Source of the DNA: Albula goreensis
Lineage: Eukaryota; Chordata; Actinopteri; Albuliformes; Albulidae
Reading direction: 5' to 3'
NCBI GenBank assembly: GCA_022829145.1
Contig: CM040742.1
Location: 17,698,631 to 17,762,630, forward strand
Length of the DNA stretch: 64,000 nt
Shown: piece after piece, positions 50,302 to 63,693 of the stretch
Numbering within the stretch: position 1 is the first letter of the stretch
Layout of the letters: each line of letters opens with the position of its first letter
The notes under the pieces: generated by a model
Database searches by the model: none
The model's input: the letters and a program-made list of their open reading frames with translations, nothing else
What the model was told of the DNA's origin: nothing
Translations under genes and position numbers: made by a program

Positions 50302-53029
50302 AGAGCAAATGGATTGATGAGTATAAGCAACTTACCCAATACTTTACTCCATTTAGGTGGGGTTGTGTGTTGCCTAATCAAACTAGACAACATGTACTAA
50401 CATGACTCAGACTCAAACATACAGCTATGGGGTTGAACTTCTGCACATACACCCCTCTGAAAGACTGTTTTGAAATAATATATCATCAGGATTAATACAA
50501 TACATTTAATCAAATACAATATTGAGAGATCTTTTCATATGTACATAGATACTGAGTACAATACAATATCTTAAAGTTATTTCATACACTCTGAACAGTG
50601 CAGTATGATGCATCTATGCTAAGCAATGTTGGCCACCCATTTTGCTGAGAATTAGCAAATTAAATTAAACCATCTTGAATTTTCTTTGGCTGGCCATTAT
50701 GATAATTTCTCAAATGCTGAAACTAGCTGTGATTTCTGTTAATTAAAATGATCAGCAAACACATCGATATGTGAGCAGATTTGAGTCCAGTGTTTTTGAA
50801 AGGATTCCATAACAATGTCTTTCCAATGAAACTCTGAGGCTGAGGTTTTGAATGAAGTGACATGGCTGATGCTTACAAATGGTTAGAGCCGTCTGGAGCC
50901 TCATAACACACGCTCTCTCATCATGCCAGGTTTCCTGCTGCACTTGTCTCAGACATAAATATTATACAAGAATTCTCCAGCCTTGAAAAAATATGGATTA
51001 CTGGCTTTACTTTCACAATTTCCGACAGTTGTCATCATAAAAAATGAATCTCATTTGATGCTCTGTGCTGAAGCAATGCCTCACTTCTGTTTTTCTTTTC
51101 TCATGTTGGTATGTCCTTGCCAGTGTATCGTATAAACATGTAGAACACTTCCCATGCAAAATAGTAGTTGCTGCTTTCCGAAATGATGTGCCTTCGGTAT
51201 CCACAGCTTGTACCAGTTTCCATGAAACAGACCATGATTTTTGCTGTCAGTGACAGAACGGCCCAATGATTCAGCTCTGTAGAAAGGTATCAACATTCTT
51301 CTTCTTTTTCCCTTCCGTATAATGACTACACCCATGATATTTTTTTCTTCAGATCAGAAAAATGTGAACAAGTTGTGGGAATATAACCAATAGCAATGGA
51401 ACACACTGTATGACCTTCCTACTATTTAGTTGTCATCATAGTCCCCCATGGCAACTGAGCAGATGCTTGGACTAAGGAGCCATGAGAAACATGTTAAATA
51501 AGAATATGGTGCATACTGTGGAATCATGTTTAAACCCTTTGCCAAAAGGTAAAAGTTAAAACAAAGTAATGAGGGGTTTTGATCTCTCCTTCCCTCTCCT
51601 TCCCTCACATGAAATGAAATCTTCCTCTGAGTTGCCACCATCTTACATCAGGTGAAAATCTGGATTCCCACTTTGAATAAAAAGGAGGAAATGAGAAGAA
51701 GGTAAAAAAAAAACAAACAAAAAACAACCTCTGGCTATTGTGCCACCCTAGGCCTATTGGTAAGCAAGCACAAGTACGTACGCCTGCAAGGGGAAGCTGT
51801 GGCTGCTGTCCATGGTTCTGAATGCATGCAAGGCCTTGTTAGACTTTGTCAGAATGCCCTGATAAGGAACAAGAGAAGGATTACCCCTCTATCCCCTCTC
51901 TGCTCCTTTCCTACCCTCCCTGGTGTTAAAGGTAGAGTGAGACATTAGGGAGTTACAATGTACATGAGTCAGAAAATACAGAATATATGCCAAGCTGTTT
52001 GTGCTGTAATCATCCCAAAGACACTAGAACACAGAACAAAATGGATGAAATACAACGACAATTCAACATTTTATAGAAAAAAATCTACAATATGGTTCTG
52101 TAGTTTGATAGTTTAGACCTGAGTTTACAACTGTGGGTTCATTGCAATTGACTCTATTGCTTTAAAGATAAGCTTTGTTTTTTGTTCTATACTTAGCAGG
52201 CAACCAATGTGAGGAAAGAAGCACAGGACTAATATGCACATATGGTGTCAACAGGCAAAAAGACACAATTAACCACAAAGAGGTGTGATATGTATTGAAA
52301 CTAGTGAAAATTGCCGGTTGGTGAGAATTAGTATATTGAGCTGATACACTGAGAATGATCATGTGTTTCCTGTACTAAAGTGGAAACATTCATGTCAACA
52401 TTTTGACATTAAATTCCCCACCAAAAAAGGCCCAAAATGGAGAGGATATTATACCAGTGAATAAAATGAATCAGCAGTTGATTCATTCTGTAATCTTCAG
52501 AAAGATGTGCTCCTAACTTCCTCACAGTTATTATTGCTATTCTGTTCCATTTTTCATGGACAAGTCTATGCTTTGCTCGGAGAAAAAGATATATAGTTAT
52601 TTTATATTTATAAAATTATAAAATTGCAGCTTTGTTACTCTCTGTTTTAGAGTGTATCTTAAACAGACTTGTTAAACATAGACAACTTTTCAGTTAATGT
52701 CAGAGAAAGAACAGAACAGTGAGCCGGAAGAAGTTCTTCCATTTGGCCTGGGCATAGCTTTAAGAGCCATTGGATGCTCGGTTTTCATTTTGGAAGAGGG
52801 TAAAACAGATCTTTGCATTGGGATTTATGGCTGATTGGGTTACCCTGTCACTTTTTGTTTAATATCTGTTTAATATCATTTTGTAAAAGTTGCTCTAAAA
52901 GTATGACTCAATATGTTGACTTATGTTGACAGCAATAAGGCTTTTCAAAGTGAGGTTTTTAGCGCAGACTTTGAGGGAACACAGCACAGGTTATGCTTAG
53001 AGCTGAGGTCATCAGAGGAGTGTGGGGTT

Positions 53030-53153
53030 AAGGTGTGATTGTGGATGTGTTTGTGCATTTAAGGTGTGATTGTGGATGTGTTTGTGCATTTAAGGTGTGA
53101 TTGTGGATGTGTTTGTGCATTTAAGGTGTGATTGTGGATGTGTTTGTGCATTT
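53030..53153. repeat. 31-bp minisatellite, 4 copies
   Basis: The unit AAGGTGTGATTGTGGATGTG plus TTTGTGCATTT occurs in perfect tandem at 53030, 53061, 53092 and 53123. It is unrelated in sequence to the 31-bp array at 33358 although the period is the same. Confidence 0.95.
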
Positions 53154-53939
53154 GTTTGCCTGATAGAATATGTGTGTGTATGCTTTCGTGTTTTTTTGTA
53201 AGTGGGGTTTGCAAAAAATGTAGGATGCCACTTTTTTGGTCTGTCTGATCGTGTTTACGAGGGGGATTCAGCCTGTCACAACCAAATATCTATCTAGTCC
53301 AGCTATGCATGCACTACAAAATGGTAATTCATGTGCTTACATAACTCTCCAATTCTGCAATAAAAATGATACTGCATTTTAAGTCTGATATTTTTACCAA
53401 TTAACCCTATACAGCTTCATGAATTGCAAATAAAAGCTCTAGGAATTCCACCGATCAGGGAATATTTGACCTCTTTCCAATTAAATACAGTATAAGGGCT
53501 TCAATTAAAAAAAAAAATTAATAATAAAAAGAGAAACGAATTCTGATACACTCCATTGTCCACTGTAGGAATATTAATTGAATTGAGGCTATTGCCCTGT
53601 TCTAGAGCTGAGTTAATTAATCTGAGTCTGTGCTCAGTAAATTCAAAAAGCAGAAAGGATTTGCAATATCTCTTCCTGAAAAAAAAGGTATTATTACCAG
53701 TATTCAGGAGGGAAATAGGCCTTAGGATATCAGCTTACATCAATTTACAGAATTGCTCTTTTCAAAATGTAATAACAAATACAAAATAAAATATTTGGTT
53801 CTTCTTGTCATTTTAAAATGTTCTTTCATAGGTCTCTTTTGGGGATAACATTCATCTTGCATTTTTTTGGTTTCATTTTTTATTTACAGAATCTTGCATT
53901 TGTTTTAAAAAAGCAGATAAATAAAAAAGAACCGAAACA

Positions 53940-54330
53940 CGATGTAACAAACATTAGTGGTTGAAGATGATAGTTCCGGTCTTCGCCTCAGATCGCCGAA
54001 CTGAGCTTTCTTCCCAGGAAGACAAACTGAAACAGCAAAAGGTGCTGCTTGTTTGTGTCAGGGAGGAACGCAGAGTGCATACTGCCCCTATTGATAAAAA
54101 CAGATCTGTGATTTATGGAAGAGCAGCTGTTTGACCAGGATCCATCCATAAAGTCTGTGTGGATCTGGCGAGGGCGATAATAGATGTGGCAATGGCTGGA
54201 CTTCCTGGTGGGGGCGGGTGGTAAGGGGTGGAGATGGAGTGGTGATGCTGGCCGCTGATTACCCAGGGAGTGGGTGGAGGGTGACATAGTAGGCGATATA
54301 TCGCATTGGGGTTTGGAAAACAGTGCTTCT
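53940..54330. promoter_or_regulatory. Candidate conserved non-coding element, CpG-containing
   Basis: GC-balanced unique sequence with several CpGs (TTCCGGTCTTCGCC, CAGATCGCCGAACTG, GGCGAGGGCGATAATAG), a TTGATAAAAACAG run and a CAGCTG E-box. It is bordered on the right by a GT array. It could be an enhancer or a short promoter; the open antisense frame across it has no recognised domain. Confidence 0.3.
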
Positions 54331-54384
54331 CCTGTTTAATCAGCTGGACAGACTGTGTTGTTGGTAATAAAGATTGACATGCAT

Positions 54385-54680
54385 TGTGTGTATTTGTGTG
54401 CATGTGTGTGTTTGTTTGAGTGTGTGTGTGTGTGTGTGTGTGTGCATGTGAGTGAGTGTGAGTGTGTATAAATGTGTAAATGTGTATTTGCGTGCGTGTG
54501 CATGTTCATGCATGCGTATGTATGTGTTTGACTGAGTGTGCATGTGAGCTTGTGTAAATGTTTGTGTGTGTGTGTTTATGTATGTGTTTGTTTATATGTG
54601 TGTGTGTGTGTGTGTGTGTCTGTATGTGTGCGTGCATATATATTTGTTTGTTTGAGTGTGTGTGTGAGTGTGTGCATACT
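54385..54680. repeat. Complex GT-rich array
   Basis: GT runs alternate with TTTGTTTGAG, GCATG, AAATGTGT and TATGTAT interruptions over about 300 bases. This is an aged, compound microsatellite. Repetitive cysteine/valine or histidine/threonine frames across it are artefacts. Confidence 0.85.
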
Positions 54681-57529
54681 CATGTCTTATGCCTTTACAC
54701 ATGCATGTCACTATTTATCCATAATGAAAATGGCTGGCCCCTCATAATGATCAGAGGGCAGATGTGATCCAATGGCCCTCATCCTGCCGTGTTCCCCTGT
54801 GCCTGACCAGTGCCTCAGTCTGGCATCCGCTCACCACCTCCGCTCAGTCTCCCAGACTGCTGCAGCGCCTGTCCAGTCCGCTCATCTGCCACGGCCAATA
54901 TCCGCCCGCCTGGCGTCCCCACGACCACTCATCGTGCTTCCAGAGACATGTCCGTGACGCCTCGCCGTCTCTCCCATAGACTCTGCTGTGGTTTACCTCA
55001 CATCTCTGCAAAGCACATGGAAGGATTATGTGCTTCGATTGTGCCTGTACCTGGCCTGCTGCAGTCATACATTCATTTATATCTTTACTCCACCCAACCA
55101 TATACAGGAAGTACTGACTGTATCTGTATACACAAATAATATCTTTGCTGCTGGGAGGGACTTGGACATTTTCACTGTTTTACAAGAATGAGCATATACA
55201 ATCAACTGGATGTTTTAAGTGAATCAGTACTCTTATGTGGATATGAATGAATTTACCTTTCCATCTGTACATTATGTTCTATATTGTACTTTTTTTATTC
55301 TGTTCATTATTTTTTGAGTTTTTAAATGTAAGTGATATCTGCATTAGTTAAGGATTTAGTAGAGTATTATTGTTCACAGAAATGAAACAGAAATACAGAA
55401 AATATATTTTTTTCTTATAGATTTTGTTCTGAAAAGAAATCCTCTTCACTGAAAGTAACCATGACAACTTGCTAGACAAGTCTTTGTAATGTGGCCACTG
55501 GAAACCAGGTTGCCATAGAAACTTCCATCACAGCTCTCTGGTCCCATGCATCTTGCCAGGTCGCTGAGTGGACACTACGCCAGACTACTGACCCTCCCAC
55601 TCATGGACATACTGCCCCAAGGGAAACTGGAAACAGGAAAGTGGCATGACATTAACTTATTATATTTCAGTGCACAATGATCCCTCTCCAGCTCTCTCTC
55701 CTTCCCCTCCAGTGGCAGCATGGGTGCTTCTCTATGCAACATAGCATGCAGTGGCCCCGTTGGCAAGGCCAACATTATATCACTGCTCTGCCTTACTGAA
55801 TGTTTCAGCTAATCAGACATGAGCCACAAGATCGGGGATCTTTGTGACAGGTTAGCTTGACTCAGCCTTTGTGCAGTATTTGAGATGATCCTGGGGAGTG
55901 CTATCCAGTCATGGCCAGAAGAGTGACTAAGGGCTGCAGCAGACCAGGAGGCAGGTGCTAATGAGATATCAAGCTTACTGTGGTAACCTGTCCATGGTTG
56001 CGCCCATCATACTCTGCCACGGTACTGAAACGAGCACCAGTCATGCATCCTTCATGTGAAACATTGCTGTTTTTACCACACAGGCCACTGACTAATGGTT
56101 AGAGTCTTTGCTGGGATTGGATGATTTCTCTCTAGGGCAGAGAGCATAGGAATGTTTTAAAGATCTCGGGATCATCTTGCAGGGTTGGCTGGTGAAGATC
56201 GGGCTTCGGTGTGTGGCAGACTCTCAGTAACGATGAGCTGCCCCAGTAATACCTCTGACCTCCATGCATAAGTCTTTGTGGGCACCGTGTTTAAACTCCA
56301 TGCCCATCAATGCGGCAAGACGACGAGGTGAGCGTTAATGTGCATCTCATAGGGTGGGAAAATAACACTCAATTCATCTTCTCCAATGAGGAAACGCTTG
56401 ATCAGAAACCAGGCTCTCTTATCACAATCCTGCGGGTTCCTGCAAACACAAGGGAAGCAGAGCGTGACAAAACACAAAACCCTCTTCTGCAGAAATGTCA
56501 AACTCACTTACTGTGGCAAGCATCTGCTTAACCACAGCACTGGTACCAATCTGAATATGCATTTTAATTAAATACACTCTTAAATAAACCTTTCATTTCT
56601 ATGATGTGCATTATAAAAAGTTCTATTTCAGTTTTATTCTGTCTGATTATTGATACTTTGGACACTGCACATTCCAAACAACTGCAGTGGGGAACAGGAC
56701 AAAGAAATAACAGGTAAGAAGATCATAGTTTTATAGGCTTTGATTAGAATTTCATATGTGAAAGGTGAAGAAGAGGTTAAGCTCCAATCACATACATTGT
56801 ATAATTTAAGTAAGAATGGAGAATGAATGAATAAATCCATAACTGTTCCACAGAGAACAGCTCTTAAGCCCTCTACAAGGAATAACTCATTTCTGGACAT
56901 GTGTTTCAGCCAGCTCAGTGTAAGACCCTATGACAGTGATTCCTCGTGGCTATTATTTCACAACCATGTTCAGACTTCACTCCATCAGTGGACACACTCC
57001 TGGGGGGCATTGTGACACCACAGAATTCTGGATAAAACTTTCCCATCATGCATGAGTTGACCCTCATTTCTTTTGAGTCGGAGCATTTCCTGAACGATTG
57101 CCATACCATCCCATAATAATCCCCTTAGCTACAGCAGTAGAATACAAAACAGCTTCATTTCTCATAATATAGTTTTTGGGATGGACATCCAGTGCCTATT
57201 TTGCAATAAATATAAAGACATTTTGGCTACTTCCTGAAGTTTAAAACAAGCAGGCATGCAAGACAACACTAAGACATGTGATAGCTAAAAACACACTCAT
57301 TCATTCATTTCCTTGGAAATGTGTCAGTTAAATGACTGTGTCGATATGACTGAGTGGAACTTGCCACAAGCCTATCACAGATGATGAAGCAGTAACGATT
57401 TGCTGCCTTTTAGTTTTTGCTTGACATCAGCTTTTGATTACATAATAAACTTAATCCTTTGCTCAGCCCTACACCTTCTCCTGTCTATATAAACTCCCAT
57501 GTTATCCACCTAAATGAAAATCATTTCAC

Positions 57530-57850
57530 TTTTTAAGAAGTGCCGCATATTAAGTGGCTAATTTCTGACAGATGGCTCAGTAAAATCGGGTTTGGAAACA
57601 TAAGCCAAGGAATCACTTACAAGGCAGTATTTAATTGTGTACATAAAAAATAAAAAAGTGGGATCTGCCGATGCAGTTGGTGTAATAAGTTGTTCAGAGG
57701 CAAGGTTAATAAAAATGAAGTCCTGTGACAGGCTTTCTTGCTGAGAGTCTTATTGATTTCAGCAGCAGGGGCCTCCAGTGAATTGTAAATGAGGCTCACT
57801 TCACCGTTTGTCGTCAGATCTGCCCATGTGAGAGCTGCTTCAGTCTTTGG
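57530..57850. promoter_or_regulatory. Candidate conserved non-coding element
   Basis: Unique sequence with GTGGCTAATTTCTGACAGATGG (a TGACAG Meis/TGIF-type site next to a TAAT core), TTAATTGTG and TTATTGATTTC words, then a GC-balanced second half. There are no repeats or coding frame. Transcription-factor assignments are inference from short words. Confidence 0.3.
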
Positions 57851-58371
57851 AAGAGAGGTGTTGAAATATCTTACTGTGCGTGAAGTAATTGATCAAGAAT
57901 GTATACTTGCAAGCGCATATTTCAAGTAAAACAAATAGAGTAATGTAAGATACATGATCAGGACCTGGAATCTGTTTGCACTGCCAGCAGTATAGTGGGA
58001 TGTGAAAATTTAAACATGACTAGCACAGCCTACTCTTTCAGCTTTGCCTCTTGCTTAACTGAGATCCTTTTTGGTCTTGTTTTTGTCACAGGTGTCACAG
58101 GATGCACATATAGAGGGAATCTGTTCCACTGATTTTTATTTTTATTTTACTTTGCAACATTGTGTCTCAGAGATGTTCTTAAAACTCCTTGAAAGTTGAA
58201 GAACTTTTTCTTTATATGTGAGAAACATTGTCATCTTTGTCGAAAAGGATAATGCTTCCCTGTCCTTGGGTGCTGTTTAAGCATGCATGGTTGAATTGCA
58301 CTCTCCTCAGCTCATCGTTCTGATCTCGCCCTCTTTTGTCAAAATGTGACACGTGTCCCTTTTTTTTTCAG

Positions 58372-58589
58372 GCCGGGCGCTTCGCATTCGCTTTGCTGTT
58401 TTATTTATATTCTTGCCCACACAGCTCCTCCGTGTCTTGATCTGCTTTGACGGGTACTACCTGACAAAGCTTGTGTTTGTCTTGCTGATGTAAGAGGCAG
58501 CGCGGACCTTATTGGATGGGCTTGTGTATGGAGGAGAGACTCGCTATCCAGGCAGTGAGAGACAGGAAGCAGCCCAGACTGCACCAGGA
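58372..58589 (+). ncRNA. Possible non-coding exon with good splice sites
   Basis: A strong acceptor (CCCTTTTTTTTTCAG, ending 58371) precedes a GC-richer 218-base block that ends at a consensus donor (GTAAGT from 58590). One frame is open from the acceptor for 39 codons to a TAA at 58491-58493; its hydrophobic translation matches no protein I know. An internal exon of a long non-coding RNA fits best, if it is real. No partner exon was identified, and such pairs also occur by chance in DNA of this length. Confidence 0.25.
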
Positions 58590-61442
58590 GTAAGTAAAAA
58601 TAAACCGATCAGGGATGAGCCAGAATCGCATGGTGGCTGGAAACTATCTCAGAGTGGCTTAAGGCTCCATAATACATCAGGAGTGGGAGAGGAGATGCAC
58701 ATTTGAAATCTATGAAGCTTACTTAGCTGTACAAAGTATGTGGGTGGAATTACAGCATTGGTTAGGAGAGGAGTCCCTGGGTGGAAGGGATGGGGTTTTC
58801 CCTGCATGGCCGGCAGTTTTTTTGGTTCATTTGTTTTTTTATGTGTGTGGCCGGCTGGACATGTACTGTGTTTGGTTATTTTACCCGCTGTTATTCTTTA
58901 TTAGTTTTGCTTTGGGGTGTGTGTTTCTTTGTCTGTGTTAGCGAGAAGGACGTGGCAGTGTTCAAGCAGTGGTCAGTGCGGCACTGTGGGGCCTGGAAGG
59001 GGAAAGGGAGACCCCATGAGGCGGCTGGAGCAGCTTTGACAAAGACATGAGAGGGTTCCACAGGCCTGACTGCACAGGCTAAAGGGAACAGGGTTCTCCC
59101 TGATGTAAGGAATATACACACAGAGCTTATGTATATGGTATGGTATGGGTTCAGGGGGCTGTTTTAGCTGTATTCTACCTCTCGCTTCTGGTTTTCCCTG
59201 ACACCAGCAGAGTCCCGGGCTGGGGGGTATGAATGTGAGCGATTTGCGATGTGGGTTCTGGAGGCAGCCCACTGTGAGGGGGGAGGTAACGGATGTTGAA
59301 GCTGGATTGGAAGCCTGGAATACAGCCATCTGGACTTGCAGCAGGGGAGCTAGAGTGAGGAGCACAGTGTGGGAGGCTTGTGGTGTGAGTCAGGGCAGCC
59401 ACTGTCATGTTGTCTGAGAGTGCAGAGTGAGGCCAATCCCAGGCTAAATGTCCATCAGGATGTTGAACCACAGGAGGCTTGTCAGTGTCCAGTATGAGAG
59501 GGGGAGGAGATGGAAAGCAGGGATCACACTTATGCTTAGTTGTGCTATGTATATCCATTTATAAATTAACAAATGAAGCTTGCCTTTTTCTTACTTACCT
59601 GGCCAGGTGTTTCCCTGTTGTGGAGAAGGCTTACCAGCCTAAACGCTACTGGGTCATTCCATACCAACTGACCTAGGACCTCCCACTTCATGTCATGGAT
59701 TTTCTTGAAAAAAAATCATGTGGAAAATTTTATTAAGTTCATGGTATCTTGCAAAATCCCGTGGCTCTACTGCAAAAATTTTTTTAGTTATGAACTTCTG
59801 AAGTCTGGACCTAAATTTCATCATTTTTGTATGTGTATTATAAGCCTCACCACTTGTTTATTTTTATTGGGTTGAAATTTGTACTGAACATACAAGAAAC
59901 CCAAAGGATAATTTGCAACATGTATTCATGTAAATAGTTGTTGCTGAATTTTTACAGTAATCAAATTAATAGAATCTTAAGAGTCTTTAATTTTCAAAAA
60001 TTAATATCTCCACTAGTTTTCACTGTTTTAATTTCACAATTTTAATTCTTTGTAGTATTAATATAGTTTTATCACATCTAGAAATTATTTTTTCCTGCAC
60101 AAAAAATTGAGTGCCACAGATCTTGCTAAGCATGGCTTCAAAGCTGAAAAAACTCACTTTTTAAGATATTTTCACTATATATTTTCCCCAAGAAGGATTA
60201 TTTTAATTTCATTGAAACCTTTTTTATGGGAAAGTGTTAATATCCATTGCAGATATATTAAAAAAAATAAAGATGTTATATTACTCCTTCATCATTTCAT
60301 ATTTTTTTGAAAATAGCCAATTTTTCATACTTTCCACTGTTCCGCTGTAATATTACATTCAGTGGTTTTATTTGATAGGTAGATATTTGCACTATGCTGA
60401 CTTCAAGGCTTTCTATCTCTGTGCGATATTTATTGAGCCTGTTTTTCATTGGGTTCAGGAAATTTGCAAGTTACAGCTTGTAATGGCTTAGTTTGTTGCA
60501 TACTAGATGTCTCAGCTTTTTCCAATAGAACAGGGCTCCGTAACCGGAATTAAAGACCATCACCATAAAATCTCTGTTGATGGCAACATTACCTTTATGA
60601 AAATACCCACAAACAGTCTCAGGTGCACTCAATAACCATGATCAGGCAGAGCAGGACTAAAGTAAGCAAGCATTCATCCATACCACAGGTTTTTACAGGT
60701 ATTATAGTGAAATAATTTGCTTGTAACACATATAATTAACAATGGGCGATGCAGTTAGCTCAAAGGAAGACAAAGCCTTGGGCATTAAAATTATATTTGT
60801 CAAGGAACTTCACTTTTATTCTTCACTTCCATTTTCTGCTGATATTTGATCTTTTCTACATTTCACATTATATCATGGCTGATGTGTATTAAGACTGCTC
60901 ATGTGTGGCAGCAGTGTACCCATACCATCTTCTGTTCACCCAACACTACATTTTCTTAGCATTGATTACCATCTAGAGAATCTTGTCTTATACTAAATAA
61001 ATCTGCAGGTATAAACAAACAATAAACAATAAACAAACGGCAGAAGGTATGACAGTTCTATTTTCTGTTATCTAGCACCTTTGAATTGTGTTAAAATATA
61101 TTGCGGTTTAATATCTTAACTCTTACCATCACACAGATCTGTCAGAATTCAAAAATGCTTTTCATTCATCTTCATTCCGACTCAGTGGTTTTTGCAGAAA
61201 GTGATATATAAAGGCTGTGTCTAGGTAACAGACCTTGATGCTCGAGCCCAAACGGTTTTTCAAATCCTTTCCGTCTGGAAGGCTGCTCACACGATACTTT
61301 GCAAGTGATCATATCTGATTTTGTGTTCAGACAAGGCCTGTTTGCTGAAATTACCAGTTGTTACATCTGGCATATAATGACGATATAAGTCAGTTCTATA
61401 TCACATTTGGAATGGTTAAAATGACATGAGGCCAAAAATCTG

Positions 61443-61468
61443 AAAAAAAAAAAAAAAAAAAAAAAAAA
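61443..61468 (+). repeat. Poly-A run (26 A)
   Basis: An uninterrupted A tract after AATCTG; another shorter run lies at about 61511. It may be the tail of an old retroposed sequence, but no body is recognised upstream and no target-site duplication is evident. Confidence 0.8.
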
Positions 61469-62267
61469 GTATTTGTAACAGATTTGAACCACATACATGT
61501 AAATCATATTAAAAAAAAAAACTGATTTTCTGCTGCTCAGACAAGTTCATATATGAGAAAAAAAGGCTGATTTGGGTCACTTCAACCTCAGTTAGACAGC
61601 CAGCATTATATATCATAATGTTCAACCCATGAGCTGTTTCTGTGCTTGCTCTTGTTATTCATGCAATTTCTAAAGGAAATCTGTTGGATTACATAGTAGC
61701 AAACATATATGTAAGTATGTGGCTGCCAAGTGAAACAGTGAACTAGGAAGGGAAGTCAGTTTAGAAACAGCACATGAGATCTGAATTAACATGCTACTCC
61801 TAAGTGCTCATGGCTTTACAGAGTGGTCCAATAGCCAGTTCGCTTTAGTGATCACTGGATATTACACTTAATTACTGGATATTACACCAAACAGTAGGAA
61901 TCCAGCTCACACAGTAGAATCCCAGGATCATTTTTTGGTAAGCCCATGGAATGTGATTTTATTTAATATGTGCTATTGGACAAAATTGCTTTCAGTCTAA
62001 AAGGTTTAATGTTCAAGATTCATTCTTCTTCTTTCTTTAATCTTTCAGAACATGAACAATGTCTGTTCTGTGAAATCAAGTCCAATTTGAAATAACCTTC
62101 TTATTGACAGGGGCAACATTGGAGGTCAAATTTATGTTGCAAGTAAGATGAGCTCCCGAGGGAGGGAGATCTCATACTTTTACTGGTGTAAGTAAATTTA
62201 ATAAGTGTACTACACTTCATCAGAGATCTGGCGAATATTCAACAGTTACACCTTTATAAATGATTAA

Positions 62268-62280
62268 TGACCTTTGACCA
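62268..62280 (-). promoter_or_regulatory. Near-consensus DR1 nuclear receptor site
   Basis: TGACCTTTGACCA is, on the minus strand, TGGTCAAAGGTCA: two AGGTCA-type half-sites with a one-base A spacer. This matches HNF4, COUP-TF and PPAR-RXR consensus sites at all but the first half-site's first two bases. A single 13-base motif can occur by chance. Confidence 0.4.
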
Positions 62281-63538
62281 TTGGATGTAGGGTAATGCAG
62301 TTGCTTCTACTGATCTGCAAGTGACCCTGAGCTCAAAAATAAGTTAAGCCATGGCATCATCCCACAAGGGAACTGCTGTGCTATAAGTCATAATCATTGC
62401 CATTATTTTTTTCAATGGATGTGTTGAAATACGATTCCCAAAGTCCAAGCGTTGTTTGGTCGCCACAGCGTCTCTTCAGGAATAATCCTACTCAGCTTTT
62501 CAGCCTTTTCTCACATAGACTGAAATCTAAATGGAGCCCACTGGAGGAGAGTAATGGATCCACAGTAATGGGTCATAATCACACTAAGATAAAGACCACA
62601 TGAAATTCCCTCAGATGGAGCTCTGCTGTGGTAAACAGGATTGTCGCAGAAGCACATACAAAGAAAAGAGAATAAAATAGCAGATTTTCTGTAATGCAGC
62701 TGTGCACTGCGGTTGAGCATTATTTTCTTCTCAGCGTTTACAATAACATTGGTGGAATGCTGCTAAGCAACAGAGAAACAATGCTGTGACATCTGATTTC
62801 ATTTGCACCTTTGTGCAATCTTTTTTGTGAGAATACCTCTGTGAGAAAGAATGTGTGAAAGCATGTATTAGTGGGTTCTGACATTTTTGTAGGTTAAGGA
62901 CCGAACATATTTCAGAACAAATATGCAGATAAATTCAATGGAATTCAACAGAAACATGCAATTATTAAACAAAAAAAAATGTGTGTGTGTGTGTGCATGT
63001 ACCTACCTCTATGAAAATTAGGGATAGAACAAGACAGAAACAAACACCCTGGCCTTTTAGGTTATCTATGTGTTAACACAGCATGGACATAGAGGATGAC
63101 TCACATGGTTATTGTGGAGGGAAGTCTTTGGGGAATTGTAATGCCATGCTAAAGTACAAGAACATAAAGAACTGCTCGTTTCAGACAACCATTTCAAACA
63201 TGTGTGATGAGTGTGATGTGAATATGTCCCTCAGTGGTATCAGTAACAGAGGCCTTGCTAGGCTTGCGTTGATGCATTTGAAAGATGCAGAAGAGAGCGT
63301 GCCCAGATTTCCTTCCCAGTAGCTGCTGTTTGTAGCTTTGTATCTGCCCCTGTCAGAGGCACACAGTATCAGTAATGTCGCAGATGTCAGGCTGCCTGTA
63401 GTGTGCTGTTGTCATGGAGTTCAGCGACTTCTCAGACCACACTTCTCTCAGAGCACACGGGTTTGTTCAGGAAGACAGTGCTGATTGGACTACTGATGGT
63501 ATTCTCTATGAGCACACATTCTGCCAGTGTTCCTACTT

Positions 63539-63693
<155 letters not shown>

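Noticed and set aside
54764..55191. Overlapping + frames in a GC-rich block, possible exon
   Set aside because: No frame matches a known protein, all three are partly open, and no convincing acceptor/donor pair was found.
56573..56640. MITE-like ACTCTTAAATAAACC segment
   Set aside because: Only a short stretch resembles the common fish element and no second arm is visible.
58973..59558. Two overlapping antisense frames of 127-130 codons, proline-rich
   Set aside because: Both lie in a GC-richer block where long frames are more likely; no domain and mutually overlapping.
59620..60540. Possible transposon starting near GGGTCATTCCATACCAACTG
   Set aside because: The phrase resembles repeat ends seen in fish, but no inverted counterpart was found within about 1 kb.
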